From: Legionella septentrionalis
Lineage (GTDB): Bacteria > Pseudomonadota > Gammaproteobacteria > Legionellales > Legionellaceae
NCBI RefSeq assembly: GCF_003989745.1
Contig: NZ_RZGS01000001.1
Location: forward strand, 62,001 to 126,000
Reading direction: 5' to 3'
DNA length: 64,000 nucleotides
Part shown: positions 46,701-55,001 of the stretch, piece after piece
Layout: every line of letters begins with the position of its first letter
Numbering within the stretch: position 1 is the stretch's first letter
Made by a program: the position numbers and the translations under genes
Notes under the pieces: model-generated
Told to the model about the DNA's origin: nothing
The model's input: only the letters and a program-made list of their open reading frames with translations
Databases searched by the model: none

Positions 46701-48259
46701 TGAAAGAGGCAGAAGTCGAATTGGCAACACTTGCGGTTACACTGGATTACGGCGCCAGCTCTTTAAGAGGTCTTTTTTGGGCGGCACAGCGCGCTATGAA
46801 ATTGGATGTAGCATGTGACACCATTATGCAACTGGATAAATTATTGGCAAATTCTTCAGAAGAAGGCGAGTTAAAAAAACTTGCAGCCTTAAAAAAATCA
46901 CCTTCCTATCAACTTGCCACGCTTAAATTAATACCTGCGCATAGGGCAATGGCGATTACTCCCATTAAAAATAGGGTTTGTTATATTTTGCATAACTCGC
47001 TGCCCTATTCCTCAGGAGGGTATGCAACCCGTTCGCACGGGGTAGCAGGCGGGCTTGCGGCTGCAGGCTATCAAGTCATCGTATTAACACGTCCTGGCTA
47101 TCCGCTGGATGTTAACAACACTCTGGATGCAAACGAAATAAATTTGATAGATACGATTGATTCCATCACCTATGTACGCACTCTTTCTCCCAGTCCGAAA
47201 AATAAATCTTTTGTTGATTATATTGCTCAGTCTGCCGAAGTCTTGATTGAACAATTCAAAAAATATCATCCCAGCGTGGTCATTGCTGCATCCAATCACC
47301 GTGTTGCACTGCCAGCATTGATTGCGGCAAGAACTTTGGGCATACCGTTTATTTATGAAGTGCGCGGCTGGTGGGAAATTACGCGGCTATCGCGCGAGAA
47401 CACATTTAGCGAAACAGCTTCTTTCCATGTGCAAACCACCCTGGAAAGCGCAACCGCAAAAAATGCCGACTTTGTTTTTACACTGACAGAACCCATGCGG
47501 GAAAAATTACTCAATGAGGGAGTCGCTCCTGAAAAATTAGGCTTGCTCCCCAACTCCTGCGATCCTGCTCGTTTTGTACCATGCCAAAAAGACACGGAAT
47601 TAGCGCAGAAGCTTAATATTCCTGCTAGCATGCCAGTTATCGGGTATGTAGGAACATTTGTGGATTATGAGGGACTGGAAGATTTGGCTGCAGCATGCGG
47701 CATCCTTAAGTCGCGCGGTGTGCAATTCCGTCTGTTGCTGGTGGGAAATGAAAATACTTCAGGAAACGACCGCGGTCCAATTACTGAAAAAATCATGCAA
47801 AGCGCGGAAGACGGCGAATTTAGCGAATGGCTGATTATGCCAGGGCGGGTTCCGCATGAAGAAGTAGAAAAATACTACTCCTTGATTGATATTGCCCCCT
47901 TCCCCAGGAAACCTTGGACTGTATGCGAGATGGTTTCTCCTATGAAGCCTCTGGAAGCCTTGGCGATGGAGAAAGCAGTGGTTGTCTCCAGCGTACGTGC
48001 CCTAATTGAAATGATACAACATGAAAAAACCGGACTGGTTTTTGAAAAAGGAAATATTAGTCACTTGGCCGATACGCTGGTTCATTTAATTAACTCCCCC
48101 GAATTACGCAAAAACTTGGGCAAACAGGGGCGAATTTGGGTAAAAGAAAATAGGACCTGGAAAAGCATAGGCGAACTTGCAGCAAATATTCTTTCCCCTA
48201 TAACGAGCGGACCATCATTCCAGGAAGAGGTGAAAACGAATGTCACTGAGCCTGCTTAA
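43769..48259 (+). CDS. Pyruvyltransferase - coiled coil - GT4 glycosyltransferase fusion
   Basis: The 1,496-residue protein has three parts. Residues 1 to about 345 are a polysaccharide pyruvyl transferase domain ('GHVASNIGDLAINQG' at the start, 'LASRFHAIILGL' near 305), which adds ketal-linked pyruvate from PEP. About 420-750 is a long coiled coil that includes two 65-residue tandem repeats. About 830-1060 is a helical region like the N-terminus of the 599-residue GT4 protein, and about 1070-1480 a GT4 domain ('LHNSLPYSSGGYATRSHG', 'GYVGTFVDYEGLEDLAAA', 'EMVSPMKPLEALAMEKAVVV'). Start 43769 has AGAGG five bases upstream. The fusion could couple chain growth and capping, with the coiled coil as a spacer or ruler. 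Confidence 0.85.
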   Translation: MKIAILYGHVASNIGDLAINQGQINLLLEIYPHAKFHIVFLDAAKNEFMNLARSSFNQNGVVSFTNCSFSSEKGLSYLYEPEAFLKDCEAADADMIVLSAGEHLFRYKSIDNLKSFFCRTFPALAAKATGKKCVIMPSTFGPFEDVESVNVMKSLLSLADSSATRDTFSTKLLTSSFNATMTPELLDPAFFLNFTAPNPTAKKQGKTLGLVMRSENWGIRLVNTAKNSTQQENTLAYQFAFQVGRLYLNNKNNKLIIFIQTIADQELAELLFENLAKAGFAEQIEMYRPLSVQDYLDKLNCTDQILASRFHAIILGLVVGKQVYGTYFETHGYKMPGLFDLLKASSYCLNLSLINPEKAAELVQQMLFNAQQTNLLEEIKILKEKTTDWLKTSLTRPLSIAQLQFSAKSFGVFATKFLLDNLRNRIKKQYDGIKATSEAQQKILQENITQLEFKLSQANEHVHKQALESFKVITELKQHVSDVAANAKQQHEEHLLKISTLEKERDALTNLKNNMQQIEDRLRQTQLLAEQNTQKFLSVQDDIQDFRTSVHNEVAAVTAAAQRFTLENTEVLQQDIFSVKQTVKNTLQQTQLLAEQNTQKFLSVQDDIQNFKTNIHHELEEVATAAQRFTLENTRALQQDIFSVKQTVEENSQAIGDYAACFAKQWAESEHQLADIKTEIEEQLAKIKQENQQNHAQNCNKILQLEQQIANLHVQQTQNQNEANEVKIKLTKLEKAIAKTQAQLALEQIKQSLNFTLLQKQHLLTHKSQAAAPKAKFRSFLFPRKNKNSANYSEAELQKLQDLDAEKLFDAYKLAGLSGFQEALSVLNLPAVGAANSYTRLAKQLIAAHPADAASAAKMAYELDPKPFRAKWLAFRLHACGETMQAAAILKNLPEDIEYSASEQMKIEEIFMQERRLGNPNARTSNAAAAFAPETLIETYQKGGSTAMLDLLRAQEIENKKIALSLLQVGKVLWEADLKEAEVELATLAVTLDYGASSLRGLFWAAQRAMKLDVACDTIMQLDKLLANSSEEGELKKLAALKKSPSYQLATLKLIPAHRAMAITPIKNRVCYILHNSLPYSSGGYATRSHGVAGGLAAAGYQVIVLTRPGYPLDVNNTLDANEINLIDTIDSITYVRTLSPSPKNKSFVDYIAQSAEVLIEQFKKYHPSVVIAASNHRVALPALIAARTLGIPFIYEVRGWWEITRLSRENTFSETASFHVQTTLESATAKNADFVFTLTEPMREKLLNEGVAPEKLGLLPNSCDPARFVPCQKDTELAQKLNIPASMPVIGYVGTFVDYEGLEDLAAACGILKSRGVQFRLLLVGNENTSGNDRGPITEKIMQSAEDGEFSEWLIMPGRVPHEEVEKYYSLIDIAPFPRKPWTVCEMVSPMKPLEALAMEKAVVVSSVRALIEMIQHEKTGLVFEKGNISHLADTLVHLINSPELRKNLGKQGRIWVKENRTWKSIGELAANILSPITSGPSFQEEVKTNVTEPA
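45341..45730 (+). repeat. Two in-frame tandem copies of a 195-bp unit
   Basis: 45341-45535 and 45536-45730 encode two 65-residue units that both begin TQLLAEQNTQKFLSVQDDIQ and share 'AAQRFTLENT' and 'LQQDIFSVKQTV'. The DNA is also highly similar, so the duplication looks recent. The unit lies in the coiled coil, and copy number may vary between strains. Confidence 0.92.
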
Positions 48260-48287
48260 TTAGTCTGGTTTTAAATGGGGCAAAACG

Positions 48288-51194
48288 ATGAACATTGATG
48301 GCAAGACTTTAAGACAAATGGAAAAACAAATTCGATTTCCGGCATTGGCAAAAAAAGCGAATGAAGCGTATCTCATGGCCGAAACTGGAAATTTAAATGA
48401 GGCGCTCCATATCTTTCGAGATATCATGACAAAAATAGGAATAGGAGCAGAATCTGCAATTTGGCTGCATCTTATTGAATCTTTGTACACCGCAAATCCC
48501 CCGCAAAAAATTCTCGATGCAAAAACCACTGCCTGTTCCACGCAAACATTGCATAAATTGTTGGCAGCAGGCGCTGGCTGGTCGGGTTCCAGCGCTATAT
48601 TTGACTATTATAGAAATTTTGAAAATGTGCAGGCTATTCACGGAGAATTCATGCACATCAATGGTAAATATGGCTTGCATGGGTTAATTTTTGGCGAAGC
48701 CAATAATTTTATGCCTATGCAGGAAACCACTTCTCCTCTGCTAACTCTTCAAGAACTTCGCAATGCCTTCCGCTATTGCTTTTTTGGCATCACCGCCTGT
48801 GAAGATCGTACGCAAATCAAGCATTCTAAAAATGCCCGATTATTTCTTATCAATGGGGGAGAAAAATACGCATGCGCAGTGGGACACTTCATTGAAAATG
48901 TAATTTCCCATAATTTTGAGCGTAAAGCCATAGGCGACTTTGCAGAAGCGTTTATCGATGCGTGCTGCTATTCACGTATGCCAAATTCTACAGATATTGT
49001 GGCTTTGGATAATATTTTACCGGCTTACCGCCTGGAAATGCTTAATTTTTTCTCGAATATGAGGGTGGCGGCCGTCATGCGAGATCCCCGCGATCAGTTT
49101 ATTGACAATAAGCTGCATAATAAAAACTTTACCCGTACTGCTGAAGCCTTCTCCAGGCGTTATCGGCAAGTGCATGAATATGTGGCGACATATACTGAGC
49201 GCTTCCCGGAACGCATTCGCATCGTTAATTTTAATGAATTTGTTTCCTCAAACGAATACCGATACTCGTTTGCACAATGGGCAGGCTTAGCTGACAAAAA
49301 AGAAGCGTGGCAATATTTTGTAGCGTCTGATTCACAAAAAAATACGTGTTTATTTAACAAAAATCCAATTTTTGCCGATGAAGTAGCACGCATACAAAAA
49401 AAATTGGCAGAGTATTCTGTAGCTACAGCACACACCGTTTCACAAGCCAAGAGCGTGTATCCCAATGAAGAATCACTTCCTTATGCCGATACAAAAGCCT
49501 TGCTTACCTCACTGCAGGGAAATAAGCCTAACGGCAACTTGTTATCTGGTCATATTCATAAAAGTACGAAAGAATTAAGAAACGAATTCCAAAATAACCG
49601 TTTCTTGATATACCCAACTTTGGGAGAATTTATTACCTTAATACCCCCCATAAATTGGCATCAAGATCCCTTTTCCAACCGTTCCTGGAGCTCCCTCCTA
49701 CACAGCTTGAAATTTTTGGGAGTAGGCATACAAAGCCAAGATACCAATTTGTTGCGCACGTGCGCAAATATTGCCCTGGATTGGATTGCGCAAAATTCCC
49801 CCCGGATAAACAAACTTCCTGTTTTTGCCTGGTCGGATAAAATTGTCGGAGATAGAATTCAAGTCCTTGCTTATCTTTTTCGCATCCTCGCGTCCGAATC
49901 GCTCCTTTCCGTTCCACAAGCTGAAACCTTTTTAAACTCGATACGCGAGCATGCAGATTATTTGACCTCAGACAAATTTTATCGGGTCGGCCATAATCAT
50001 GGCCTTGCGCAAGACGTTGGCCTTTACGTCTGCAGCGTTTATCTTTCTTTTCTACCTGAAGCACAAGCATGGCGCAATACTGCATTTACTCGCTTTTTAA
50101 CGGGTATAAAAAGCCAGTACAGCCCAGAAGGAATCCATCTGGAACACTCGCCTGGTTACCATTTTCTAGTTTCAAAATGGATTTTTAAAATGCTTGATTT
50201 AGCCAAGCATGCAAATGAACCACGCCTTCCAGAACTTGAAGAATTTAAAAATAAAGTAGCTTCAATTTCTCCATGGCTGGTTACCCCGCAGGGCTTTTTT
50301 CTGCATGTGGGGGACTCAAAAAAATCGCGCCCGCCGGCTTGGTTATCTCCTGAAAACGCGGCTTATGGCTTACAAGCATTTCTTGCCGGTTATGGGATTT
50401 ACAAAGATGAATCAACGTATTTATTTTTAACCGCAGGGCACCATAGCCCCGCGCATAAACAATCGGACGATTTGTCGTTTGTATTGGTTGAATCCGGACA
50501 AACCATCCTTACAGAAGCAGGACGCTATAGTTATGAAAAAAGAGATAGCGAACGGCGTTATGTGGAATCCGTATGGGGACATAATGTATTGCTTGTCGAT
50601 GGCAAGGATTTTAACACCAAACTGCGAGCTTCGGCTTACGGCAGTGGTATTCTTGGTGTGGCTTCAGCGGCAGGCTGGCAAGCCATGTGTGCTTATAATC
50701 CGGTGCTTTATCATGATTTTCAGGTTGCTCACAAAAGACTTTTGCTGCTTAAACCGCGTGAGCAATTTATTGTTATCGATGTAATGCAAGCAACACAGCC
50801 ACATACTTATACCAGTATCTTGCATTTTAGCCCTGAGCTTAAAGTTAACCTTGAACAGGGAAAACTTGCATCCCTAATTGCAGGGCAGGAAACTTGGGGT
50901 GAATGGTTTTCATCTGTACCAATGCAGACCGAGTTATATTGTGGGTACAACGGAGAACAATTAAAAGGTTGGGTTGCCACAGATTACTTAAAATTGGCAC
51001 CAGCCCCCACCACAGAAACAACGATCCACGGCAAAAATGCTTTCTTGGGTTTTTCTTTAAATTATTCCGGTCAGCCAAGAAATATAGAAGAATTTCAGGA
51101 CTTAGGCTCCCACTGGTTGTTGCAATTAAAAGACCCGACATTAATTACTATAAAAATACAAAAAAAACCATTTTCCATTACGGTTTGCCCTTAA
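48288..51194 (+). CDS. Sulfotransferase-like domain fused to heparinase II/III-like domain
   Basis: In the 968-residue protein, residues about 85-395 look like a sulfotransferase: a P-loop-like 'LLAAGAGWSGSSAIFDYY' (residues 91-108) where PAPS 5'-phosphosulfate would bind, and 'VAAVMRDPRDQFIDN' (near 262) like the 3'-phosphate site. Residues about 430-690 form a helical toroid-type region ('GHNHGLAQD' near 567, 'LEHSPGYHF' near 617), and about 715-965 a heparinase II/III-type beta-sandwich ('ESGQTILTEAGRYSYEKRD'). No signal peptide is seen. Neighbours raise the possibility that the first domain transfers phosphoramidate rather than sulfate. The lyase-like part may trim or remodel the same glycan. 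Confidence 0.78.
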   Translation: MNIDGKTLRQMEKQIRFPALAKKANEAYLMAETGNLNEALHIFRDIMTKIGIGAESAIWLHLIESLYTANPPQKILDAKTTACSTQTLHKLLAAGAGWSGSSAIFDYYRNFENVQAIHGEFMHINGKYGLHGLIFGEANNFMPMQETTSPLLTLQELRNAFRYCFFGITACEDRTQIKHSKNARLFLINGGEKYACAVGHFIENVISHNFERKAIGDFAEAFIDACCYSRMPNSTDIVALDNILPAYRLEMLNFFSNMRVAAVMRDPRDQFIDNKLHNKNFTRTAEAFSRRYRQVHEYVATYTERFPERIRIVNFNEFVSSNEYRYSFAQWAGLADKKEAWQYFVASDSQKNTCLFNKNPIFADEVARIQKKLAEYSVATAHTVSQAKSVYPNEESLPYADTKALLTSLQGNKPNGNLLSGHIHKSTKELRNEFQNNRFLIYPTLGEFITLIPPINWHQDPFSNRSWSSLLHSLKFLGVGIQSQDTNLLRTCANIALDWIAQNSPRINKLPVFAWSDKIVGDRIQVLAYLFRILASESLLSVPQAETFLNSIREHADYLTSDKFYRVGHNHGLAQDVGLYVCSVYLSFLPEAQAWRNTAFTRFLTGIKSQYSPEGIHLEHSPGYHFLVSKWIFKMLDLAKHANEPRLPELEEFKNKVASISPWLVTPQGFFLHVGDSKKSRPPAWLSPENAAYGLQAFLAGYGIYKDESTYLFLTAGHHSPAHKQSDDLSFVLVESGQTILTEAGRYSYEKRDSERRYVESVWGHNVLLVDGKDFNTKLRASAYGSGILGVASAAGWQAMCAYNPVLYHDFQVAHKRLLLLKPREQFIVIDVMQATQPHTYTSILHFSPELKVNLEQGKLASLIAGQETWGEWFSSVPMQTELYCGYNGEQLKGWVATDYLKLAPAPTTETTIHGKNAFLGFSLNYSGQPRNIEEFQDLGSHWLLQLKDPTLITIKIQKKPFSITVCP

Positions 51195-51221
51195 CAACAT
51201 GCTGGTGATGAGAGGAGACGG

Positions 51222-54200
51222 ATGATGCATCACGACGACACACTGGATACAAAACAGGACGTAAGAATTTCATCCCTTAGTAAAAAAATAACCAATACTT
51301 TATTAAACCGGGTCATTGTGCTAGGCGCAGGCCAGCCCTATCAAGGAGAACAGCACACCGCATTACGCGGTGCCTCCAAACAAGGCAGAGTGCTTGACTG
51401 GATACTACATGCGGTTCGCCCTCTCCATCCCGAAATCTATTTTGTGGGAGGGTATCAAATTGAAGAAATTGCGCAACGCTATCCAGGCTTTCATTACATA
51501 GTGAACCCCGAGTGGCAAGACACGGGAGCCGCTGCTTCTTTTTTGCAAGCACCGCTTGATGATCATTTTAATTATTTTGTTTCATATGCTGATATTTTAT
51601 TTCACGATTCAGCTGTAAACCAATTGGCTGAAATTGATGCCGACATCGTCGTGGCAGCTGATACCCGTTGGCGCAAGCGATTTTTTGGCCGCACCGACAA
51701 GGATTTAATACGCTGCGAAAAATTAAATCTTCATGGCAATAACGTGACCCGCTTGGGTCCTGATATTGAGCCGGATTTGGCTGAAGCAGAGTTTATTGGC
51801 TTGGCCAAATTTTCCGCCCGCGTCATCCATTATCTACATGAGAATAGCAAAGATTTACTCCATCGCTTTCGCCATGCCAATCTCTCACAATTAATAGAAG
51901 TCTTGCGCATGCGCGGCTTTAATGTCCGCGCCGTTGATGTAGCCGGAGATTGGGCAGAACTTAATGAAGGACAGGACTTAGTCCATTTTGTTCTGGGTAC
52001 CAAAGCACAAACCCTGCATCGGTTACGTGATTTAGTAACAAAAAGCCGTATTGAAGATCAGGTTAGCTTCACGGTGGTCGAATGGCAGCAACAGGCAAAG
52101 AAAATACTCGAACAAATTTACGCAGCTTTTTCCAACCAACATTTGGTAGTGCGAAGTAGTGCTTTGTCTGAGGACGGGTTCGCCACGGCGAATGCGGGAG
52201 CATATACCAGCGTACTTAACGTTAGTGCAAATGATGCAAGATCGCTGCAGAAAGCAGTGGAAAGTGTTATTGCCTCTTATCCCGATGACAATTTAGCCAA
52301 TCAGGTTTTGGTGCAGCCTATGGTTTTAAACGTAAAAGCAAGCGGCGTTGCTTTTACAAGAACACTGGCTTACGGAGCTCCTTATTTTGTTATCAACTAT
52401 GATGACTCTTCCAAAAGCACCGAATCCATCACCAGCGGCTCCAGCCAAGAGCATAAAACTTTAATCTTGCATCGCAATTATTCCTATCAAAATGAAAATT
52501 TACCCCCGGAAATGCATAATCTTATACCGGCACTTGTTGAGATTGAAGAATTGCTTGAATATGATTCGTTGGATATTGAATTTGCAATCAGTGAAGAAGA
52601 TTGCGTCCATATCCTGCAAGTTCGGCCCATCGCCGTTAATCATGCCCAATGGAATATCACAGATAAAGAGGTCGAAAGTTTCATTAACGTAGCGCAAGAA
52701 CGCTTCCAAGCATTACAAGCTTCCTCTCCATTCATCGTAGGCAAAAAAGCCTTTTTCGGTATTATGCCTGACTGGAACCCGGCAGAAATTATTGGCACCA
52801 ATCCTGGCTGTTTGGCACTGGGACTGTATCGCTATTTAATTATGGATGATGTGTGGGCAACGCAACGCGCTCAATTTGGCTATAGGGACGTGCGTCCGCA
52901 ACCGTTGCTCATCACTTTTGCGGGTCATCCTTATGTTGATATTCGAGCAAGTTTTAATTCCTTTATTCCCGCTGAATTAGATAATGAATTAGCAGCCCGT
53001 TTAGTAGATTTCTACCTAAACTGGCTGGAGCTGCATCCACATTTGCATGATAAAGTAGAGTTTGACGTGGTACCTACTTGCTATGATCTTAATTTTAAAC
53101 GCTGGGAAAAGCGCCTTACGCAACAAGGGCAATTTTCTGCACATGAAATAAATCAACTAAAGCAAGCACTCAAACAGCTTACACAAAAAGCACTAGCTAA
53201 TAATAAATTGTATTTTAGTGCCATTGAAAATTTACAATTACGCCGCAAACAAATTCTTGATAAAAAACTTCCTGCTTTAGAGCGGGCTATTTTGCTTCTT
53301 GAAGATTGCAAACATTTTGGCACCCTCTCATTTGCACACTTAGCCCGCAATGCTTTTGTAGCTATCTCGTTATTAAAATCTGCAGTTGAAACCAACATCA
53401 TTTCCCAAGAAGCCATGAATGCCTTCTTAAGTTCCATCCGCACCGTTTCCCATTCTCTTACGGATGATGCGAAATCTACTGCTTTAAAGCAGCTAACCTG
53501 GGAAGAATTCGTAGAACGATACGCGCATTTGCGTCCCGGTACCTATGATATTACCTCCCCAAGCTATAAAGAAGATGCAGAGCATTTTCTTCGCCCCATC
53601 GTGGAAAAAGCAGAAGAACATCATTCACCCAAGCAAATTGATTTATGTGCATGGAATACTGAAAGAGAACGGTTTGCACGTGCGCTCATGGAGGCGGAAA
53701 TTGACGCTAATATTGAGCAAATGGAAATTTTCATGCGCGATGCAATTGAGGGTCGCGAATATGCAAAATTTATCTTCAGCCGCAATCTTTCTTTTGCTCT
53801 GGATGAATTGGCCGCTTTTGGCAAAAACTTAGGGCTTTCTCGGGAGGAACTTTCCAACATTCCCCTTGACGCGTTTTTCGCATTAAGAACAGGAAGCGTT
53901 ATAACTGGAAACGTGAGCGAATGGCTACGTGCACGAGCCGGTGAAGGTTCCTCGGCGCGGCAAATATCAAGTGCAGTTGAGCTGCCGCCCTTATTGTTGA
54001 GCCCTCAGGATTTGCATTTATTCATGTATCCAAATAATCAACCTAATTATATAGGCAGCAGCCGAGTTACGGCAGATTTATTCAACCTAGATAAAATTAA
54101 CCTGCTTTCCACCGAGCTGCATGCTAATTTAGCCGGGAAAATTGCCATGATCCCACAAGCTGATCCGGGTTATGATTGGGTTTTTGGACAAGGTATTGTT

Positions 54201-54368
54201 GGCCTGATCACGATGTATGGGGGAGCTAACTCCCACATGGCCATCCGCTCGGCCGAGTTTGGATTACCTGCCGCTATTGGGATAGGAGAAACTGTCTATC
54301 AACGTTTGGCTGGCGCGAGCACGCTGGAATTAAATGCAGGGAACCGGCAAATACGGATTATTCGCTAA
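51222..54368 (+). CDS. Glutamine kinase-like protein (PEP-synthase-related) with an N-terminal nucleotidyltransferase-like domain
   Basis: In the 1,048-residue protein, residues about 30-285 are a nucleotidyltransferase-like fold paralogous to the enzyme at 55,002 ('VGGYQIE', '(S)YADILF/(S)YGDIVF', 'AADTRW/AADKNW'), but its glycine-rich signature is degenerate. Residues about 295-490 are a PPDK/PEP-synthase ATP-grasp domain ('VVRSSALSEDG', 'ILQVRPIAVNH'). The C-terminus is a phosphohistidine domain with His1005 in 'GGANSHMAIRSAEFGLPAAIG'. The PEP-binding TIM barrel of true PEP synthases is absent, as in Campylobacter jejuni Cj1418, which phosphorylates the side-chain amide of L-glutamine using ATP. 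The next two genes match the next steps. Its stop overlaps the next start. Confidence 0.82.
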   Translation: MMHHDDTLDTKQDVRISSLSKKITNTLLNRVIVLGAGQPYQGEQHTALRGASKQGRVLDWILHAVRPLHPEIYFVGGYQIEEIAQRYPGFHYIVNPEWQDTGAAASFLQAPLDDHFNYFVSYADILFHDSAVNQLAEIDADIVVAADTRWRKRFFGRTDKDLIRCEKLNLHGNNVTRLGPDIEPDLAEAEFIGLAKFSARVIHYLHENSKDLLHRFRHANLSQLIEVLRMRGFNVRAVDVAGDWAELNEGQDLVHFVLGTKAQTLHRLRDLVTKSRIEDQVSFTVVEWQQQAKKILEQIYAAFSNQHLVVRSSALSEDGFATANAGAYTSVLNVSANDARSLQKAVESVIASYPDDNLANQVLVQPMVLNVKASGVAFTRTLAYGAPYFVINYDDSSKSTESITSGSSQEHKTLILHRNYSYQNENLPPEMHNLIPALVEIEELLEYDSLDIEFAISEEDCVHILQVRPIAVNHAQWNITDKEVESFINVAQERFQALQASSPFIVGKKAFFGIMPDWNPAEIIGTNPGCLALGLYRYLIMDDVWATQRAQFGYRDVRPQPLLITFAGHPYVDIRASFNSFIPAELDNELAARLVDFYLNWLELHPHLHDKVEFDVVPTCYDLNFKRWEKRLTQQGQFSAHEINQLKQALKQLTQKALANNKLYFSAIENLQLRRKQILDKKLPALERAILLLEDCKHFGTLSFAHLARNAFVAISLLKSAVETNIISQEAMNAFLSSIRTVSHSLTDDAKSTALKQLTWEEFVERYAHLRPGTYDITSPSYKEDAEHFLRPIVEKAEEHHSPKQIDLCAWNTERERFARALMEAEIDANIEQMEIFMRDAIEGREYAKFIFSRNLSFALDELAAFGKNLGLSREELSNIPLDAFFALRTGSVITGNVSEWLRARAGEGSSARQISSAVELPPLLLSPQDLHLFMYPNNQPNYIGSSRVTADLFNLDKINLLSTELHANLAGKIAMIPQADPGYDWVFGQGIVGLITMYGGANSHMAIRSAEFGLPAAIGIGETVYQRLAGASTLELNAGNRQIRIIR

Positions 54369-55000
54369 TGAAAAAAATAGGTATCACCCAGCGCGTAGAT
54401 CTTATTGATCATTATCAGGAACGTAGGGATTGTCTTGATCAACGTTGGTTTTCTCTATTAGAGTCATCCAATTTGTTACCCGTACCGGTCCCAGGGTGCT
54501 TAACCGATGTAAAAAACTGGATTGAATGCATTGGCATCGATGGGTTTATTTTATCGGGTGGAAATGATTTGGCTTATCTGGAAGATGCAAAACAAATTGC
54601 CCCCGAAAGAGATCGTACGGAACATAACATATTAACTATTGCAGAAAATAAAAAACTACCTGTTCTTGGCGTATGCCGCGGCTTTCAAATAATGAACGTT
54701 TATTTAAGCGGCAACCTCACCCCTGTGGCAGAACATGTAGGAAGCAAGCATACTGTGAATGCTGTTACTGATCACCCACTGTTTTCATTCTATACCAGGG
54801 TAAACAGTTATCATGCCTGGGGCATAAACCATGAATCGCTTGCGAGCAAGATGCTTCCAGCCTTGCAAAGCCATGATGGGACGATAGAAGCTGCGTACCA
54901 TAAAAATTTACCGTGGGTTGGCATCATGTGGCATCCTGAGCGTGAGCACCCTTTTAATGAGCATGATAAAACTTTAATTTCCACGTTATTTCGGAGCTGA
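54368..55000 (+). CDS. Class I glutamine amidotransferase-like hydrolase, likely gamma-glutamyl-CDP-amidate hydrolase
   Basis: The 210-residue peptidase C26-type enzyme has nucleophile Cys103 in 'VLGVCRGFQIMN' and His189/Glu191 in 'MWHPEREHP', a complete triad. 'FILSGGNDLAYL' precedes it as in the family. By family and position between a glutamine kinase-like gene and a cytidylyltransferase gene it matches Campylobacter jejuni Cj1417, which cleaves gamma-L-glutamyl-CDP-amidate to glutamate and cytidine diphosphoramidate. A gamma-glutamyl-GABA hydrolase (PuuD type) is the alternative if context is ignored. Start overlaps the previous stop by one base. Confidence 0.82.
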   Translation: MKKIGITQRVDLIDHYQERRDCLDQRWFSLLESSNLLPVPVPGCLTDVKNWIECIGIDGFILSGGNDLAYLEDAKQIAPERDRTEHNILTIAENKKLPVLGVCRGFQIMNVYLSGNLTPVAEHVGSKHTVNAVTDHPLFSFYTRVNSYHAWGINHESLASKMLPALQSHDGTIEAAYHKNLPWVGIMWHPEREHPFNEHDKTLISTLFRS

Positions 55001-55001
55001 A

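Noticed and set aside
51222-54368. Annotation as phosphoenolpyruvate synthase.
   Set aside because: The C-terminal PEP-binding TIM barrel is missing and the neighbours match the glutamine-kinase pathway instead.
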